A stretch of DNA of 64,000 nt from Nocardia abscessus NBRC 100374 (GCF_000308455.1 NZ_BAFP01000065.1:1-64000); one strand, 5' to 3'; shown: positions 1 to 8,757, counted from the stretch's first letter. The notes: generated by a model from the sequence alone, not told the origin. Numbers and translations are program-made.

Positions 1-1
1 G

Positions 2-829
2 GCTCCGGTGCACTGCGAGGTGTGGGCGGGATTCATCTTCGTCAACCTCGCCGCTCAACCACCACAAACACTGCGAGAATTCCTCGGCCCCATGGTCACC
101 GCGCTGGAGGGCTACCCCTTCGACCGCATGACCGACCGCTACTACTACCGGGCCGAGGTCGGTGCCAACTGGAAGCTGTACATGGACGCCTTCCAGGAGT
201 TCTATCACGCGCCGGTGCTGCATGCGAAGCAGACGCCGGACAACTACTCCACCGCCGCCCAGCAGGCCGGATTCGAAGCGCCGCACTACCAGCTCGACGG
301 TCCGCACCGGCTGGTCAGCACCTCCGGCGTGGTCGCCTGGGAACTCGACCCCACCATGCGCAAGCCCATGGAGGACATCACCCGCAGCGGGTTGTTCGGG
401 CCATGGGAGAAGCCGGAACTGGGCCCGATGCCGCCGGGGCTGAACCCGGCGAAATGTGACCCGTGGGGGCTGGACTCCTTCCAGCTGTGGCCCAACTTCG
501 TGATCCTCATCTGGTCCGGCGGCTGGTACCTGACCTACCACTACTGGCCGACCACACACAACCGTCACATCTTCGAGGGCAACCTGTACTTCGTGCCCGC
601 GCGCACCCCCCGCGAACGAGTCGCCCATGAGATGGCGGCGGTCACCTTCAAGGAGTACGCCTTGCAGGACGGCAACACCCTCGAAGCCACGCAGACCATG
701 CTCGAATCGCGCGCCGTCACCACATTCCCCCTCAACGACCAGGAGATTCTGCTGCGCCACCTGCACAAGGTCGCCGGCGAGTGGGTCCAGTCCTACCGTG
801 ACGAGCACACCGAGGTGGGCACCCGATGA
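2..829 (+). CDS. Rieske-type aromatic ring-hydroxylating oxygenase alpha subunit, C-terminal part (5' truncated)
   Basis: The reading frame is open to the left window edge, so this is the C-terminal catalytic part of a larger protein; the N-terminal Rieske [2Fe-2S] domain lies outside. The visible part begins with the typical EVWAGFIFVNLA strand. It continues into the catalytic SRPBCC domain with NWKLYMDAFQEFYH followed by a second histidine (H-x4-H), the expected ligands of the mononuclear iron. The C-terminal part keeps the aromatic WPNFVILIWSGGWYLTYHYWP segment of the family. Enzymes of this type hydroxylate or demethylate aromatic or related substrates using an electron-transfer partner; the substrate cannot be read from sequence. 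The stop overlaps the next start as ATGA at 826-829, so the two are translationally coupled. It leads a catabolic operon running to 5051. Confidence 0.9.
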   Translation, partial: APVHCEVWAGFIFVNLAAQPPQTLREFLGPMVTALEGYPFDRMTDRYYYRAEVGANWKLYMDAFQEFYHAPVLHAKQTPDNYSTAAQQAGFEAPHYQLDGPHRLVSTSGVVAWELDPTMRKPMEDITRSGLFGPWEKPELGPMPPGLNPAKCDPWGLDSFQLWPNFVILIWSGGWYLTYHYWPTTHNRHIFEGNLYFVPARTPRERVAHEMAAVTFKEYALQDGNTLEATQTMLESRAVTTFPLNDQEILLRHLHKVAGEWVQSYRDEHTEVGTR

Positions 830-1158
830 GCGCCTTGCTGCCTGCGGAGTTCGCCGACCTGGAACCCTTCGCCGAAATCTGGTGCCTGGAAACCGAACCC
901 GAACGCTACGCCCGGCGTCTGGCCAGCTCGATGGAGGACATGCAGCGCTTCTACGACGCGATCACCCCGCGCGCCGAAGCGGCGCTGAAATACCTCGACG
1001 AGTTCGCGCTCGACGAGCTGCCCGACGACGCCCGGCGCCTGCTGTGGCTGCTGTACTCGATGGTGATGGTCTCGTTCCCGGTGGAGGTGTGGAGCCAGCC
1101 TCGCGTCCCCGACTCCGGCGCGGCGATGCTCGACTGCCTGATCGAGCCACGGCCATGA
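826..1158 (+). CDS. Small conserved-type protein coupled to the Rieske oxygenase
   Basis: A 110-residue acidic, mostly helical protein without signal peptide or membrane segment. Starts and stops overlap both neighbours by ATGA (826-829 and 1155-1158), which strongly supports it as a real operon member. It contains a central acidic stretch (LDEFALDELPDDARRLLWLL) and no cofactor-binding motif that I recognise. Its position directly after the oxygenase suggests an accessory or small-subunit-like role, but it does not look like a classical beta subunit (too short, no NTF2-like pattern). Function unknown. Confidence 0.75.
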   Translation: MSALLPAEFADLEPFAEIWCLETEPERYARRLASSMEDMQRFYDAITPRAEAALKYLDEFALDELPDDARRLLWLLYSMVMVSFPVEVWSQPRVPDSGAAMLDCLIEPRP

Positions 1159-2432
1159 GTACCGAGACCATCGTGCTGCGGGCCGCCCGCTGGGTCGATG
1201 TGGTGACCGGCGAGGTACACACTCCCGCCGTGATCGTGGTGCGCGGCGAATACATCGAGGCGGTGGACCCCACCGTGGAACCCGCCGACGCCACGGTGCT
1301 CGACCTGGGCGACACCACCGTGCTGCCCGGGCTGATGGACATGGAGATCAACCTGCTCATCGGCGGCCCGGAGAATCCTTCCGGGTTGCCCAGCCCGATG
1401 CACGGGGTGCAGGACGATCCCGTGTATCGCACGCTGCGTGCCACGATCAATGCCCGCACGACGCTGCTGGCCGGTTTCACCACCGTCCGCAACCTCGGGC
1501 TGATGGTCAAGACCGGTGGATACCTGCTCGATGTCGACCTGCACCGCGCCATCGAGCAGGGCTGGTTTCCCGGCCCGCGGATCGTGTCGGCGGGCCACGC
1601 CATCACACCGACCGGGGGACACCTGGATCCCACCATGTTCCAGCGCCTGGCCCCGCACATCATGCCGCTGTCGGTGGAGGAGGGCTTGGCCAACGGCGTC
1701 GACCAGGTGCGGCACGCGGTGCGGTATCAGATCAAGTACGGCGCGGGAGTCATCAAGATCTCGGCGTCGGGCGGGGTCATGTCGCACAGCACCGCTCCGG
1801 GCACCCAGCAGTATTCCGACGAGGAACTGCGCGCCATCGTGGACGAAGCCCATCGCGCCGGTCTGAAGGTGGCCGCCCACGCGCACGGCGACGCCGGTAT
1901 CCGCGCCTGCATCCAGGCCGGCGTCGATTGCATCGAACACGGTTCGCTGGCCACGGACGACACCATCGCCATGATGGTGGAACACGGCACGTTCCTGGTC
2001 CCGACCAGTTACCTGTCCGAGGGCCTGGACGTGTCCAAGGCGCCGCCCGCCCTGCGGGAAAAAGCCGCGACCGTGTTCCCGAAGGCGCGGCGCATGCTCG
2101 GCAAAGCCATCGAGGCCGGAGTCAAGATCGCCTGCGGCACCGACGCTCCCGCCGTTCCGCACGGCGACAACGCCAAGGAGCTGTGGGCGATGGTCGATCG
2201 CGGGATGACCCCCGCCCAAGCGCTGCGCGCCGCCACCGTCACCAGCGCCGAACTCGTCGGCGCCGAGGACCGGGGCAGGCTCGCCCCCGGCCTGCTCGCC
2301 GACATCATCGCCGTTCCCGGCGATCCCACCCGCGACATCACCGTCACCGAACAAGTGCGGTTCGTGATGAAAGGCGGTGTCGTGCACAAGAACACGACCG
2401 CCGACATCGCCGCCGCCGTGCCCGCCCGATAA
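1155..2432 (+). CDS. Amidohydrolase-superfamily protein with altered HxH motif
   Basis: 425 residues starting at ATG 1155 (ATGA overlap with the previous stop); the longer upstream frame is not used. The N-terminal beta-sandwich and TIM-barrel layout of imidazolonepropionase/prolidase-like amidohydrolases is clear: VLPGLMD near residue 60, KISASGGVMSHST with the lysine that is normally carboxylated, HAHGDAGIRACIQAGVDCIEHG with metal-ligand histidines, and GTDAP with the catalytic aspartate. The first metal motif, normally D-x-H-x-H, reads D62-M-E64-I-N66 here, so both N-terminal histidines are missing. It may bind a single metal or belong to a subgroup with different chemistry. The operon context (oxygenase, aldehyde dehydrogenase) points to catabolism of an unknown compound, probably with hydrolysis of an amide or cyclic imide. 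Confidence 0.88.
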   Translation: MSTETIVLRAARWVDVVTGEVHTPAVIVVRGEYIEAVDPTVEPADATVLDLGDTTVLPGLMDMEINLLIGGPENPSGLPSPMHGVQDDPVYRTLRATINARTTLLAGFTTVRNLGLMVKTGGYLLDVDLHRAIEQGWFPGPRIVSAGHAITPTGGHLDPTMFQRLAPHIMPLSVEEGLANGVDQVRHAVRYQIKYGAGVIKISASGGVMSHSTAPGTQQYSDEELRAIVDEAHRAGLKVAAHAHGDAGIRACIQAGVDCIEHGSLATDDTIAMMVEHGTFLVPTSYLSEGLDVSKAPPALREKAATVFPKARRMLGKAIEAGVKIACGTDAPAVPHGDNAKELWAMVDRGMTPAQALRAATVTSAELVGAEDRGRLAPGLLADIIAVPGDPTRDITVTEQVRFVMKGGVVHKNTTADIAAAVPAR

Positions 2433-2456
2433 TCCCTCACCGCCAGGAGAAGGCAG

Positions 2457-2777
2457 ATGCCCACCGGAATTCTCTTCGTCGAATCGCGTCCGAACTCCGC
2501 CGAGGAGGCCGCCGCTTACCACGACTGGTACGAGAACACCCACCTCGCCGAGATGTGCAAGCTCGACGGCGTCGTCGCCGCCCGCCGCCTCGCCACCGTC
2601 GACGGCGACCCCAGCTACATCGCCCTCTACGAAATCGAGGCCGACGACCTCGAGGCCGTGCGCGCGGCACTCGGACAGAAGTCCCGTTCCGGGGAGATGT
2701 CCGCGCCGGTGGGCTTGCAAGTGGATCCGCCACCGGTCGTGCGGCTGCTGCGCGACATCGCCGCCTACCGGCCCTGA
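2457..2777 (+). CDS. EthD-like / dimeric alpha-beta barrel protein
   Basis: 106 residues with a strong ribosome-binding site (AGGAGAAGG at 2445-2453) just before ATG 2457. The pattern YHDWYENTHLAEM near the N terminus and PSYIALYEIEADDLEAVRAAL in the middle is that of small ferredoxin-like dimeric barrel proteins of the EthD/DUF4286 type. These commonly accompany oxygenases and act as small cyclases, isomerases or accessory proteins. No catalytic assignment can be made. It is co-directional with the amidohydrolase 24 bases upstream. Confidence 0.75.
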   Translation: MPTGILFVESRPNSAEEAAAYHDWYENTHLAEMCKLDGVVAARRLATVDGDPSYIALYEIEADDLEAVRAALGQKSRSGEMSAPVGLQVDPPPVVRLLRDIAAYRP

Positions 2778-2791
2778 CCCCGGACTGTCCG

Positions 2792-4237
2792 ATGCGCGAA
2801 CACACCAGCCTGTTCATCGGCGGCCAATGGCGGGCGCCCAGCACCGACCACACCTTCGAGGTGGTCTCACCGCACACCGAAACGGTGATCGCGCGGCTCG
2901 CGGCGCCGGACATCCGCGACGTCGACCTTGCCGTAGCCGCGGCCAGGGAAGCCTTCGACCACGGCCCGTGGCGGCGCTTCGGCGCTGAGGAGCGCATCGG
3001 CATCGTCCGCGGCCTCATCGACCGCTACACCCAGCGCGAGGACGAACTCGCGCGACTGATCACCGCGGAAATGGGCGCACCCCTACGATTCTCGCGCTCC
3101 GCGCACGCCCGGCTCCCCGGCGTCATGATGCGCTCGCTCGCCGACATCGCGGCGAACTATCCGTGGGAGGAGACCCGGCCCGGATACTTCGGCGCCGACA
3201 TCCTGGTCTGTCACGAGCCCGTCGGCGTTGTCGCGGCGATCGTGCCGTGGAACATGCCGATGTTCCTCACCGTCGCCAAGCTGATCCCGGCGCTGCTGGC
3301 CGGATGCACCGTGGTGCTGAAACCCTCCCCGGAAACGCCCCTGGACGCCTACCTGATGGCCGATCTGTTGCAGCACAGCGGTCTTCCGCCGGGAGTGGTG
3401 AGCATCCTGCCCGGCGACCGCGATATCGGTGCGTATCTCGTCGCCCACCCCGGTGTGGACAAAGTGTCGTTCACCGGCTCCACCGCCGCGGGCCGCCAGG
3501 TCGCCGCCGCGTGTGCGCCCGCGCTGCGCCGGGTGAGCCTCGAACTGGGCGGCAAATCGGCGGCGGTGGTGCTCGACGACGCCGACCCCGTGCATGTCGC
3601 CGAGGGGATGAAGGTGGCCGCGCTCATGAACGGGGGGCAGGCCTGCGTGGTGCAGACCCGGATTCTGCTGCCCCGCAGCCGGTATCACGAGTACGTCGAG
3701 GCACTGAGCGAGATGGTGTGGGCGCTGCGCGTGGGTGACCCCTTCGACGAGACGACCGACATCGGTCCGCTGGTGTCCCGGCGTCAGCAGGCCCGGGTGC
3801 GCGACTACATCGACACCGGAATCCGCGAGGGCGCGCATCCGGCCGTCGGCGGCACGGACATGCCGACCGGCTGCGACCGGGGATGGTATGTCCGCCCGAC
3901 TCTGTTCACCGATGTCGACCCTCGGATGCGGATCGCCCGCGAGGAGATCTTCGGCCCCGTCCTGACCGTCATCCCCTACGAGGACGACGAGGACGCGATC
4001 GCGATCGCCGACGACACCGACTACGGGTTGTCGGGCTCTGTCTGGTCGAGTGAACCGGACCGAGCGCTCGCGGTCGCGCGCCGAATCCGCAGCGGAAGCT
4101 TCGGCATCAACCAGGCCTACAGCATGGACCCCGTAGCGCCCTTCGGCGGAGTCAAGGCCAGCGGCATCGGCCGCGAGTTCGGCCGCGAGGGGCTGGCCGG
4201 ATACCTGACCACCAAATCCGTGTCCGGCGTCGGATGA
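2792..4237 (+). CDS. NAD(P)-dependent aldehyde dehydrogenase
   Basis: 481 residues from ATG 2792, 14 bases after the previous stop; an open frame reaches far upstream but the family N terminus (LFIGGQWRAPS) fixes this start. It shows the family motifs in order: PWNMP and KPSPETP in the Rossmann domain, FTGSTAAGRQ at the cofactor site, LELGGKSA with the general-base glutamate, GGQACVVQTR with the catalytic cysteine, and EEIFGPVL near the C terminus. It oxidises an aldehyde to an acid. In this operon it probably handles the aldehyde released by the oxygenase and hydrolase; the substrate is not known. Confidence 0.95.
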   Translation: MREHTSLFIGGQWRAPSTDHTFEVVSPHTETVIARLAAPDIRDVDLAVAAAREAFDHGPWRRFGAEERIGIVRGLIDRYTQREDELARLITAEMGAPLRFSRSAHARLPGVMMRSLADIAANYPWEETRPGYFGADILVCHEPVGVVAAIVPWNMPMFLTVAKLIPALLAGCTVVLKPSPETPLDAYLMADLLQHSGLPPGVVSILPGDRDIGAYLVAHPGVDKVSFTGSTAAGRQVAAACAPALRRVSLELGGKSAAVVLDDADPVHVAEGMKVAALMNGGQACVVQTRILLPRSRYHEYVEALSEMVWALRVGDPFDETTDIGPLVSRRQQARVRDYIDTGIREGAHPAVGGTDMPTGCDRGWYVRPTLFTDVDPRMRIAREEIFGPVLTVIPYEDDEDAIAIADDTDYGLSGSVWSSEPDRALAVARRIRSGSFGINQAYSMDPVAPFGGVKASGIGREFGREGLAGYLTTKSVSGVG

Positions 4238-4278
4238 GAACCTCCCGCGCCCGGACAGAAAACCGCCGGAGGAATATC

Positions 4279-4389
4279 GTGCAACTCATTACCGATGTGG
4301 TGACCACCGACCACGTCTCCAGCGGCCGGTCCGAGCACTGCTTGCACACTGTCATCGCCCAGCGCGTGCAGGGCCTGCCGCGGCGATGA
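4279..4389 (+). CDS. Possible 36-residue small protein in operon
   Basis: A short frame starts at GTG 4279 behind a good Shine-Dalgarno sequence (GGAGGA at 4268-4273) and ends at TGA 4387-4389. Its stop overlaps ATG 4386 of the next gene in the ATGA arrangement used elsewhere in this operon. The peptide (MQLITDVVTTDHVSS... ending GLPRR) has no recognisable domain. The ribosome-binding site and overlap support translation; it could be a leader for translational coupling rather than a functional protein. Confidence 0.45.
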   Translation: MQLITDVVTTDHVSSGRSEHCLHTVIAQRVQGLPRR

Positions 4390-5051
4390 CCGGCAATCCG
4401 TGGAAGGGAAGCAGACCCAGGCAGGAACAGGGCGAGGCACAGCGCGGCCGCGACCCCGGACAGAGCTCCGTCCTCTACTCGCTGGACCGATGGCGGGCGC
4501 ACTTCCGCCGGTGCGGATTGCGCTATCGCCTGCTGGTGGTCGGCGGCTCCGCCGCGGAGGTCGTCCGTCACACCGGTGGCTGGCTGTTCGACCTCCGCGC
4601 CACGGGATGGGATGTGGTGGTGTCGATTCCGGATCCCAGTGGCGTGCGCGGACTGGAGATCCTCGGCGCGGTCGTCCTCGAACCCGGCAGCGAGCCCACC
4701 ACGATCACCCGTGAGGTCAACCCGCACGTGATCGCATCCAACGCTTCGGAACACCTCACCGGAGTTCCGGGCGGTCGCGCGATCGACCACCCGCACTCCG
4801 ACGGTTCGGTGACGGTGCATTGGGGCCCGTACCACCCGTCGGACGCGGCCGGCCACCTGCACCCGGCGCAGCACCGAGTCAGTCTGGCGGGCGCGGCATT
4901 CAAGGAACGGGCAATGCTCGCCATCGATCCCGACGCCGGCCCCGCCGCGACCACGGAGACATTTCGAACCGTCATGCGGCCACGTCACGAAGAGCTGCAC
5001 CGCATCCTGGGTCTCACCTCCCTCGCGACATCCCTCACCAGCGGCAAGTGA
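4386..5051 (+). CDS. Uncharacterised protein, last gene of the oxygenase operon
   Basis: 221 residues, not recognised. It starts with a basic, glutamine-rich stretch, followed by a well-formed alpha/beta region (YRLLVVGGSAAEVVRHTGGWLFDLRATGWDVVVSI) and a histidine-rich middle (IDHPHSDG, HWGPYHPSDAAGHLHPAQH). No signal peptide or membrane segment. The ATGA start overlap with the small frame upstream suggests it belongs to the same transcript. The 111 bases between it and the convergent gene at 5163 contain nothing that I can name. Confidence 0.6.
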   Translation: MTGNPWKGSRPRQEQGEAQRGRDPGQSSVLYSLDRWRAHFRRCGLRYRLLVVGGSAAEVVRHTGGWLFDLRATGWDVVVSIPDPSGVRGLEILGAVVLEPGSEPTTITREVNPHVIASNASEHLTGVPGGRAIDHPHSDGSVTVHWGPYHPSDAAGHLHPAQHRVSLAGAAFKERAMLAIDPDAGPAATTETFRTVMRPRHEELHRILGLTSLATSLTSGK

Positions 5052-5162
5052 GAGGGGCCGTTGCGGTGACGTATTCGCCGGAACGGCCGGCGCTCTGACC
5101 CAACGGCTTCCCGCTACCTGCCCATCTCGCAGGCCGTACGGCCGTACCGTCCCCGCGGTGAT

Positions 5163-5993
5163 TCAGTCGGCCGCCGTCAGCAGCGGCGCGAGTTGGCGCA
5201 GCGAGCCCAGGTAGTCCTCGCCCAACGCCTGCAGCGCGACGTGGTCGGCACCCGCTTTCAGATGCTCGACCAGTTGCCCGGTGACCTCCACCGGGCTGCC
5301 GTGCACTGTGAGCACATCGACCAGACGGTCACTGCCCGGTTTGGTCACATCCTCTTCGGAGAAGCCGAGACGCCGCAGGTTCGAGACGTAGTTGCGCAGG
5401 CCGAGGTACATTTCCACCATCTGCCTGCCGACCTCGCGGGCCCGCTGTGGGTCGTCGTCGAGCACGAGTTTCTGCTCCGCGACCAGCAGGGCGGAGCCCA
5501 GGATCTGGCGCGCCCGCGTGGTGTGCTCGGGCGGGGCCAGATACGGCAGCGCGCCCGCGGTGCGGTCGCGCGACAGTTCGAGCACCTTCGGCCCGAGCGC
5601 GGCAAGCGCCATCCGGTCCTTCGGCACCCCGGCCGCGTCGAGCTCGTCGAGGTATCGCACCAGCGCGTCGAAGGGTTTTTCGTACGGCTTATCGGCTTCC
5701 GGATGGCCCGCGCCGATACCGAGCAGGAAACGACCGGGGAAGCGCTGTTCGATCCGGTGGAACGACTCGGCGACGGCGTTCGCCGGGGCCGTCCAGATAT
5801 TTACGATGCTGGTGCCGACGATCAGTGTTTCCGTCGCCTCGAGCAAAGACTCGACCACCGGCAGGTCGGCGGGCGGCGATCCACCGAGCCACAGCGCGCT
5901 GTAACCGAGCTTTTCCAGTTCAGCGGCGTCCTCGGGGGTGAACCCGCGGTAGCCGCGCCATACTCCGAACCGTCCGAGACCATCGATCGCCAT
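5163..5993 (-). CDS. Luciferase-like F420-dependent oxidoreductase (LLM class)
   Basis: 276 residues. The start is taken at ATG 5993 because AGGAAGG lies about ten bases upstream and the family N terminus follows (MAIDGLGRFGVWRG); the frame extends further upstream without support. The TIM-barrel pattern of bacterial-luciferase-like F420 enzymes is clear: LGYSALWLGGSP, VGTSIVNIWTAPA, FLLGIGAGHPEAD and the C-terminal AGADHVALQALGED. It resembles the TIGR03620 type. These enzymes transfer hydride from F420H2 to unknown small substrates. It is divergent from the P450 at 6374. Confidence 0.88.
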   Translation of the reverse strand: MAIDGLGRFGVWRGYRGFTPEDAAELEKLGYSALWLGGSPPADLPVVESLLEATETLIVGTSIVNIWTAPANAVAESFHRIEQRFPGRFLLGIGAGHPEADKPYEKPFDALVRYLDELDAAGVPKDRMALAALGPKVLELSRDRTAGALPYLAPPEHTTRARQILGSALLVAEQKLVLDDDPQRAREVGRQMVEMYLGLRNYVSNLRRLGFSEEDVTKPGSDRLVDVLTVHGSPVEVTGQLVEHLKAGADHVALQALGEDYLGSLRQLAPLLTAAD

Positions 5994-6373
5994 GAACGTG
6001 AACCTTCCTGTTGCCGTCGTCCATCCGGATACCGCTCCCCATTCAACTGTGCCAGCGCCGGTAGATCCCAGCGGCGCCACGGTGTAGCGGCACGCCGACG
6101 GTCTCGGGCCGACCATGCGCCTTACAAAAAATGTCCGCAAACTTACAAGAAAACGGTAGAGACCGGACGTTGCCGGAACCTATTGTGCGAGAAACGATTT
6201 CGGCAGTCTCCACACAGGAGGACATCGACCTGTCCGGACTTGGGTCAGCCCACGCGCCACCGGTGGACTCACATTCGTGAGCGGCCCCGGGGCCGACGTG
6301 AAGGCAACCCCCGGCCTGCCGGTTCACGACCCCGCGGTCGGCGGCAACTTCGACAACCCCATAGGAACCAGTG
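5994..6373 (+). other. Divergent intergenic region between LLM oxidoreductase and P450
   Basis: About 380 bases without a supportable gene. It must hold promoters for both divergent genes. An AT-richer island at 6121-6156 carries two CTTACAA elements (6121-6127 and 6141-6147); the second is part of a 14-bp motif that recurs inverted in front of araC (see separate entries). The remainder holds no clear hairpin or small ORF. Confidence 0.6.
6138..6151 (+). promoter_or_regulatory. Candidate AraC operator (copy 1)
   Basis: CAAACTTACAAGAA. The reverse complement of an almost identical sequence (13 of 14 bases) occurs at 7718-7731 directly upstream of the araC gene. A second half-like CTTACAA lies 20 bases to the left. 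Two copies placed in front of the P450 gene and of the adjacent regulator suggest that the AraC protein controls both. Confidence 0.45.
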
Positions 6374-7618
6374 ATGATTTCCGACACCGAAACCCTCCCG
6401 ATAGCGTCGCCGGGCGACTTCGACGCTCCGCGAGTGCGTCTCTACTCCGAAGAATTCGCGGCCGATCCGCACAGGTTCTACCGGGAGATGCGCCGCCGTT
6501 TCGGCTCGCTGGCCCCAGTAGACCTGGCGCCAGGTGTCCCGGCCACCCTGGTGATCGGATATCACACTGCACTGCGAATCCTCCACGACCCGGAGCGTTT
6601 CCCCGCCGATCCGCGCATCTGGGAACGCGACATTCCCGCCGACTGTCCGATCCGGCCCATGATGGAGTGGCGGCCCAACCCCATTCGCAGCGCAGGCGAA
6701 GACCATACGCGGTACCGGTCGGCGGCAGCGAGTGCGCTCGGCAAGGTCGATCCGCACCGGCTGCACACGACCATCGAGCAGATCGCCATCCCGCAGATCA
6801 ACTCGTTTCGCGAGGACGGGCACTGCGATCTGGTAAGCCAGTACGCGCTGCCCGTTATCTTCGGCACACTCAATGCGCTGCTCGGCAGCCCTTCCCTGAT
6901 AAGCCAACGCGCGGCGATCGGGATGGCGGCGATCTTCGACACCGTCGATGCCGAGCGCGGCAATCAGATGCTGTCCGAGGCGATGGTGGAACTGACTCGG
7001 TTCAAACGCATCTATCCGGGCGCGGATGTCACCAGCTGGCTGATCGAGCATCCGGTAGGGCTGGACGACGACGAGATACTGCACCAGCTGGTGCTGCTGT
7101 ACGGCGCCGGAATCGAACCGCCGCTGAATCTGATCGTGAACACCATACTGCTGCTCTTGACCGACGAGCGGTTCGCGGGCCGGGTGCTCGACGGGAGTAA
7201 GCCGACGCGGGATGCGCTGGACGAGGTGTTGTCCAACGATCCGCCGATGTCGAACTACTGCATCAGTTATCCGCGGCAGCCGGTTCTCATCGACAGCTCC
7301 TGGCTGCCGGCCCATCAGCCGGTCCTGATCAGCATGGCCGCCTGCAACAACGACCCTGCCATCCGGACGGGCGATGTCACCGACAACCGGTCGCATCTGG
7401 CGTTCGGTACGGGCCCGCACGCCTGCCCCGCACGCTCGGTCGCCGAGCTGATCGTGCAGGACGCGATCGACCAGCTGCTGGATGCCCTACCCGAGATGAA
7501 GTTGGCAGTGCCTGCGTCCCGGTTGCAATGGCGGCCGGGGCCGTTCCACCGGGCGTTGTCCTCGCTTCCGGTCATTTTCCCCAAGAGCCCGCCGATCCGT
7601 CCGGGCGGCAATCCGTAG
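6374..7618 (+). CDS. Atypical cytochrome P450 lacking the ExxR arginine
   Basis: 414 residues from ATG 6374 (AGGAA at 6363-6367; GTG 6371 is an alternative one codon earlier). The heme-ligand region FGTGPHAC-PAR with Cys351 identifies a P450. Two normally conserved features are altered. The K-helix ExxR reads E284-V-L-S287, and the I-helix has A245-G-I-E-P-P without the acid-threonine pair. This pattern resembles the conservon-associated CYP156/CYP157-type P450s of actinomycetes, but no conservon genes (kinase, roadblock, DUF742, GTPase) are nearby. Redox activity is therefore uncertain; it may bind heme without classical monooxygenation. Gene order and a shared motif suggest control by the downstream AraC protein. 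Confidence 0.88.
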   Translation: MISDTETLPIASPGDFDAPRVRLYSEEFAADPHRFYREMRRRFGSLAPVDLAPGVPATLVIGYHTALRILHDPERFPADPRIWERDIPADCPIRPMMEWRPNPIRSAGEDHTRYRSAAASALGKVDPHRLHTTIEQIAIPQINSFREDGHCDLVSQYALPVIFGTLNALLGSPSLISQRAAIGMAAIFDTVDAERGNQMLSEAMVELTRFKRIYPGADVTSWLIEHPVGLDDDEILHQLVLLYGAGIEPPLNLIVNTILLLLTDERFAGRVLDGSKPTRDALDEVLSNDPPMSNYCISYPRQPVLIDSSWLPAHQPVLISMAACNNDPAIRTGDVTDNRSHLAFGTGPHACPARSVAELIVQDAIDQLLDALPEMKLAVPASRLQWRPGPFHRALSSLPVIFPKSPPIRPGGNP

Positions 7619-7717
7619 ACCAGGCGATCGCTGCGGGCGCTGCTGGGGCCGGCACCCCCTCAGTGATCGACCACACCACCGGATCCCCCGTCACCGCGAC
7701 TCGGCACCTCGACGACC

Positions 7718-7731
7718 TTCTTGTAGGTTTG
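7718..7731 (-). promoter_or_regulatory. Candidate AraC operator (copy 2)
   Basis: Read on the minus strand this is CAAACCTACAAGAA, 13 of 14 bases identical to 6138-6151 but in the opposite orientation. It lies 46 bases before the araC start, suitable for autoregulation. Confidence 0.45.
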
Positions 7732-7776
7732 TGGTCGGTTTCGTAGCTTGCGGCGGTGTGCGAAAGGGGTTTCCGC

Positions 7777-8757
7777 ATGACCGATCCGGAATACCGGCAG
7801 GTCCCTTTCGACATGCGCCGAGACGAGTCGAAGGCCGACCGGGCCGCGCGCTGGCACGACTGGCTCCATACCTGGCAGGGGACAGTGGGGCTCGCCTTCC
7901 ACGACGACGACTTCAGCTCATCGGCGCTCGGCCAGAGCGTCGGTGAATTCCACATCGTCGGATTCGAATCCAGCGCCCTCGACTACCAGCGCTCGCGACG
8001 AGATGTGCGCTGCGACGGCGACTACGGCTACCGGCTCCTCATCCCGCTGGAAGGGAGTTTCAAACTCGCACAGGGTGATTCCAAGGAAATATTCCGCCCG
8101 GGCAAAATCTGCCTCTTTCACTGGGGCAGCCCTGTGTACATGACACACGACGAGACAATTCGTGCGTTGATCATGACCGTCCCCGAGAAATCGGTCCGCC
8201 TCGTCCGCCCCGGAGACGCCCCGCTCGCGCTGGATGAGACGCGTCCCGTGGTGCGCGCGCTCGATAGAGTGGTCCGTCAACTCGCCGACAGCCGAGAACA
8301 GTGGACCACAGCGGATTTCACCTACACATTTTCCAGTGCGCTGACGCTGCTCGAGGGGGGACTCACCCCGAAACGAGCCGTCACGCTGACAGGAACCGAG
8401 AAGGAAATCGAACGCGCGAAGGACGCTCGACGCGCACGTATCCTCATAGAACAGAAGGCGAGCGACCCCACGGTGACGCCGGAAGTCATCGCCGAAATGT
8501 GCGGGATGTCCCTGAAGACGCTGCACACCGTGTTGAAGGCGACCGAAGGCCGCACACCGGGCGCCATGCTGCGCAAGGTCCGCCTCGACCTCGCACGTCA
8601 GCGATTGTCCACTCCACTGCCCATCGACATGGACAGGATCGCCTCCGAGGTCGGCTTCACCACGACACGTAGGTTCCGGGAGGCATTCCAACGGCAGTTC
8701 GGGCAAACCCCGGCCCAGCTGCGCGAAGAGCTGTTCGGTATAGGCACCAGGGGATAG
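7777..8757 (+). CDS. AraC-family transcriptional regulator
   Basis: 326 residues; ATG 7777 is preferred over GTG 7756 because GAAAGGGG lies seven to eight bases upstream. Residues 1-180 form a cupin-like AraC-binding domain (YGYRLLIPLEGSFKL, FRPGKICLFHWGSPVYM). The C terminus has the two helix-turn-helix motifs: VTPEVIAEMCGMSLKTLHTVLK and MDRIASEVGFTTTRRFREAF followed by the family end QFGQTPAQLREE. It binds DNA and probably senses a small molecule. The adjacent P450 and LLM genes are the likely targets. Confidence 0.93.
   Translation: MTDPEYRQVPFDMRRDESKADRAARWHDWLHTWQGTVGLAFHDDDFSSSALGQSVGEFHIVGFESSALDYQRSRRDVRCDGDYGYRLLIPLEGSFKLAQGDSKEIFRPGKICLFHWGSPVYMTHDETIRALIMTVPEKSVRLVRPGDAPLALDETRPVVRALDRVVRQLADSREQWTTADFTYTFSSALTLLEGGLTPKRAVTLTGTEKEIERAKDARRARILIEQKASDPTVTPEVIAEMCGMSLKTLHTVLKATEGRTPGAMLRKVRLDLARQRLSTPLPIDMDRIASEVGFTTTRRFREAFQRQFGQTPAQLREELFGIGTRG

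Noticed and set aside
951..2720. Long minus-strand frame (589 codons)
   Set aside because: It is antisense to the amidohydrolase and shows the His/Gly/Arg-rich composition of a third-position GC shadow; no domain.
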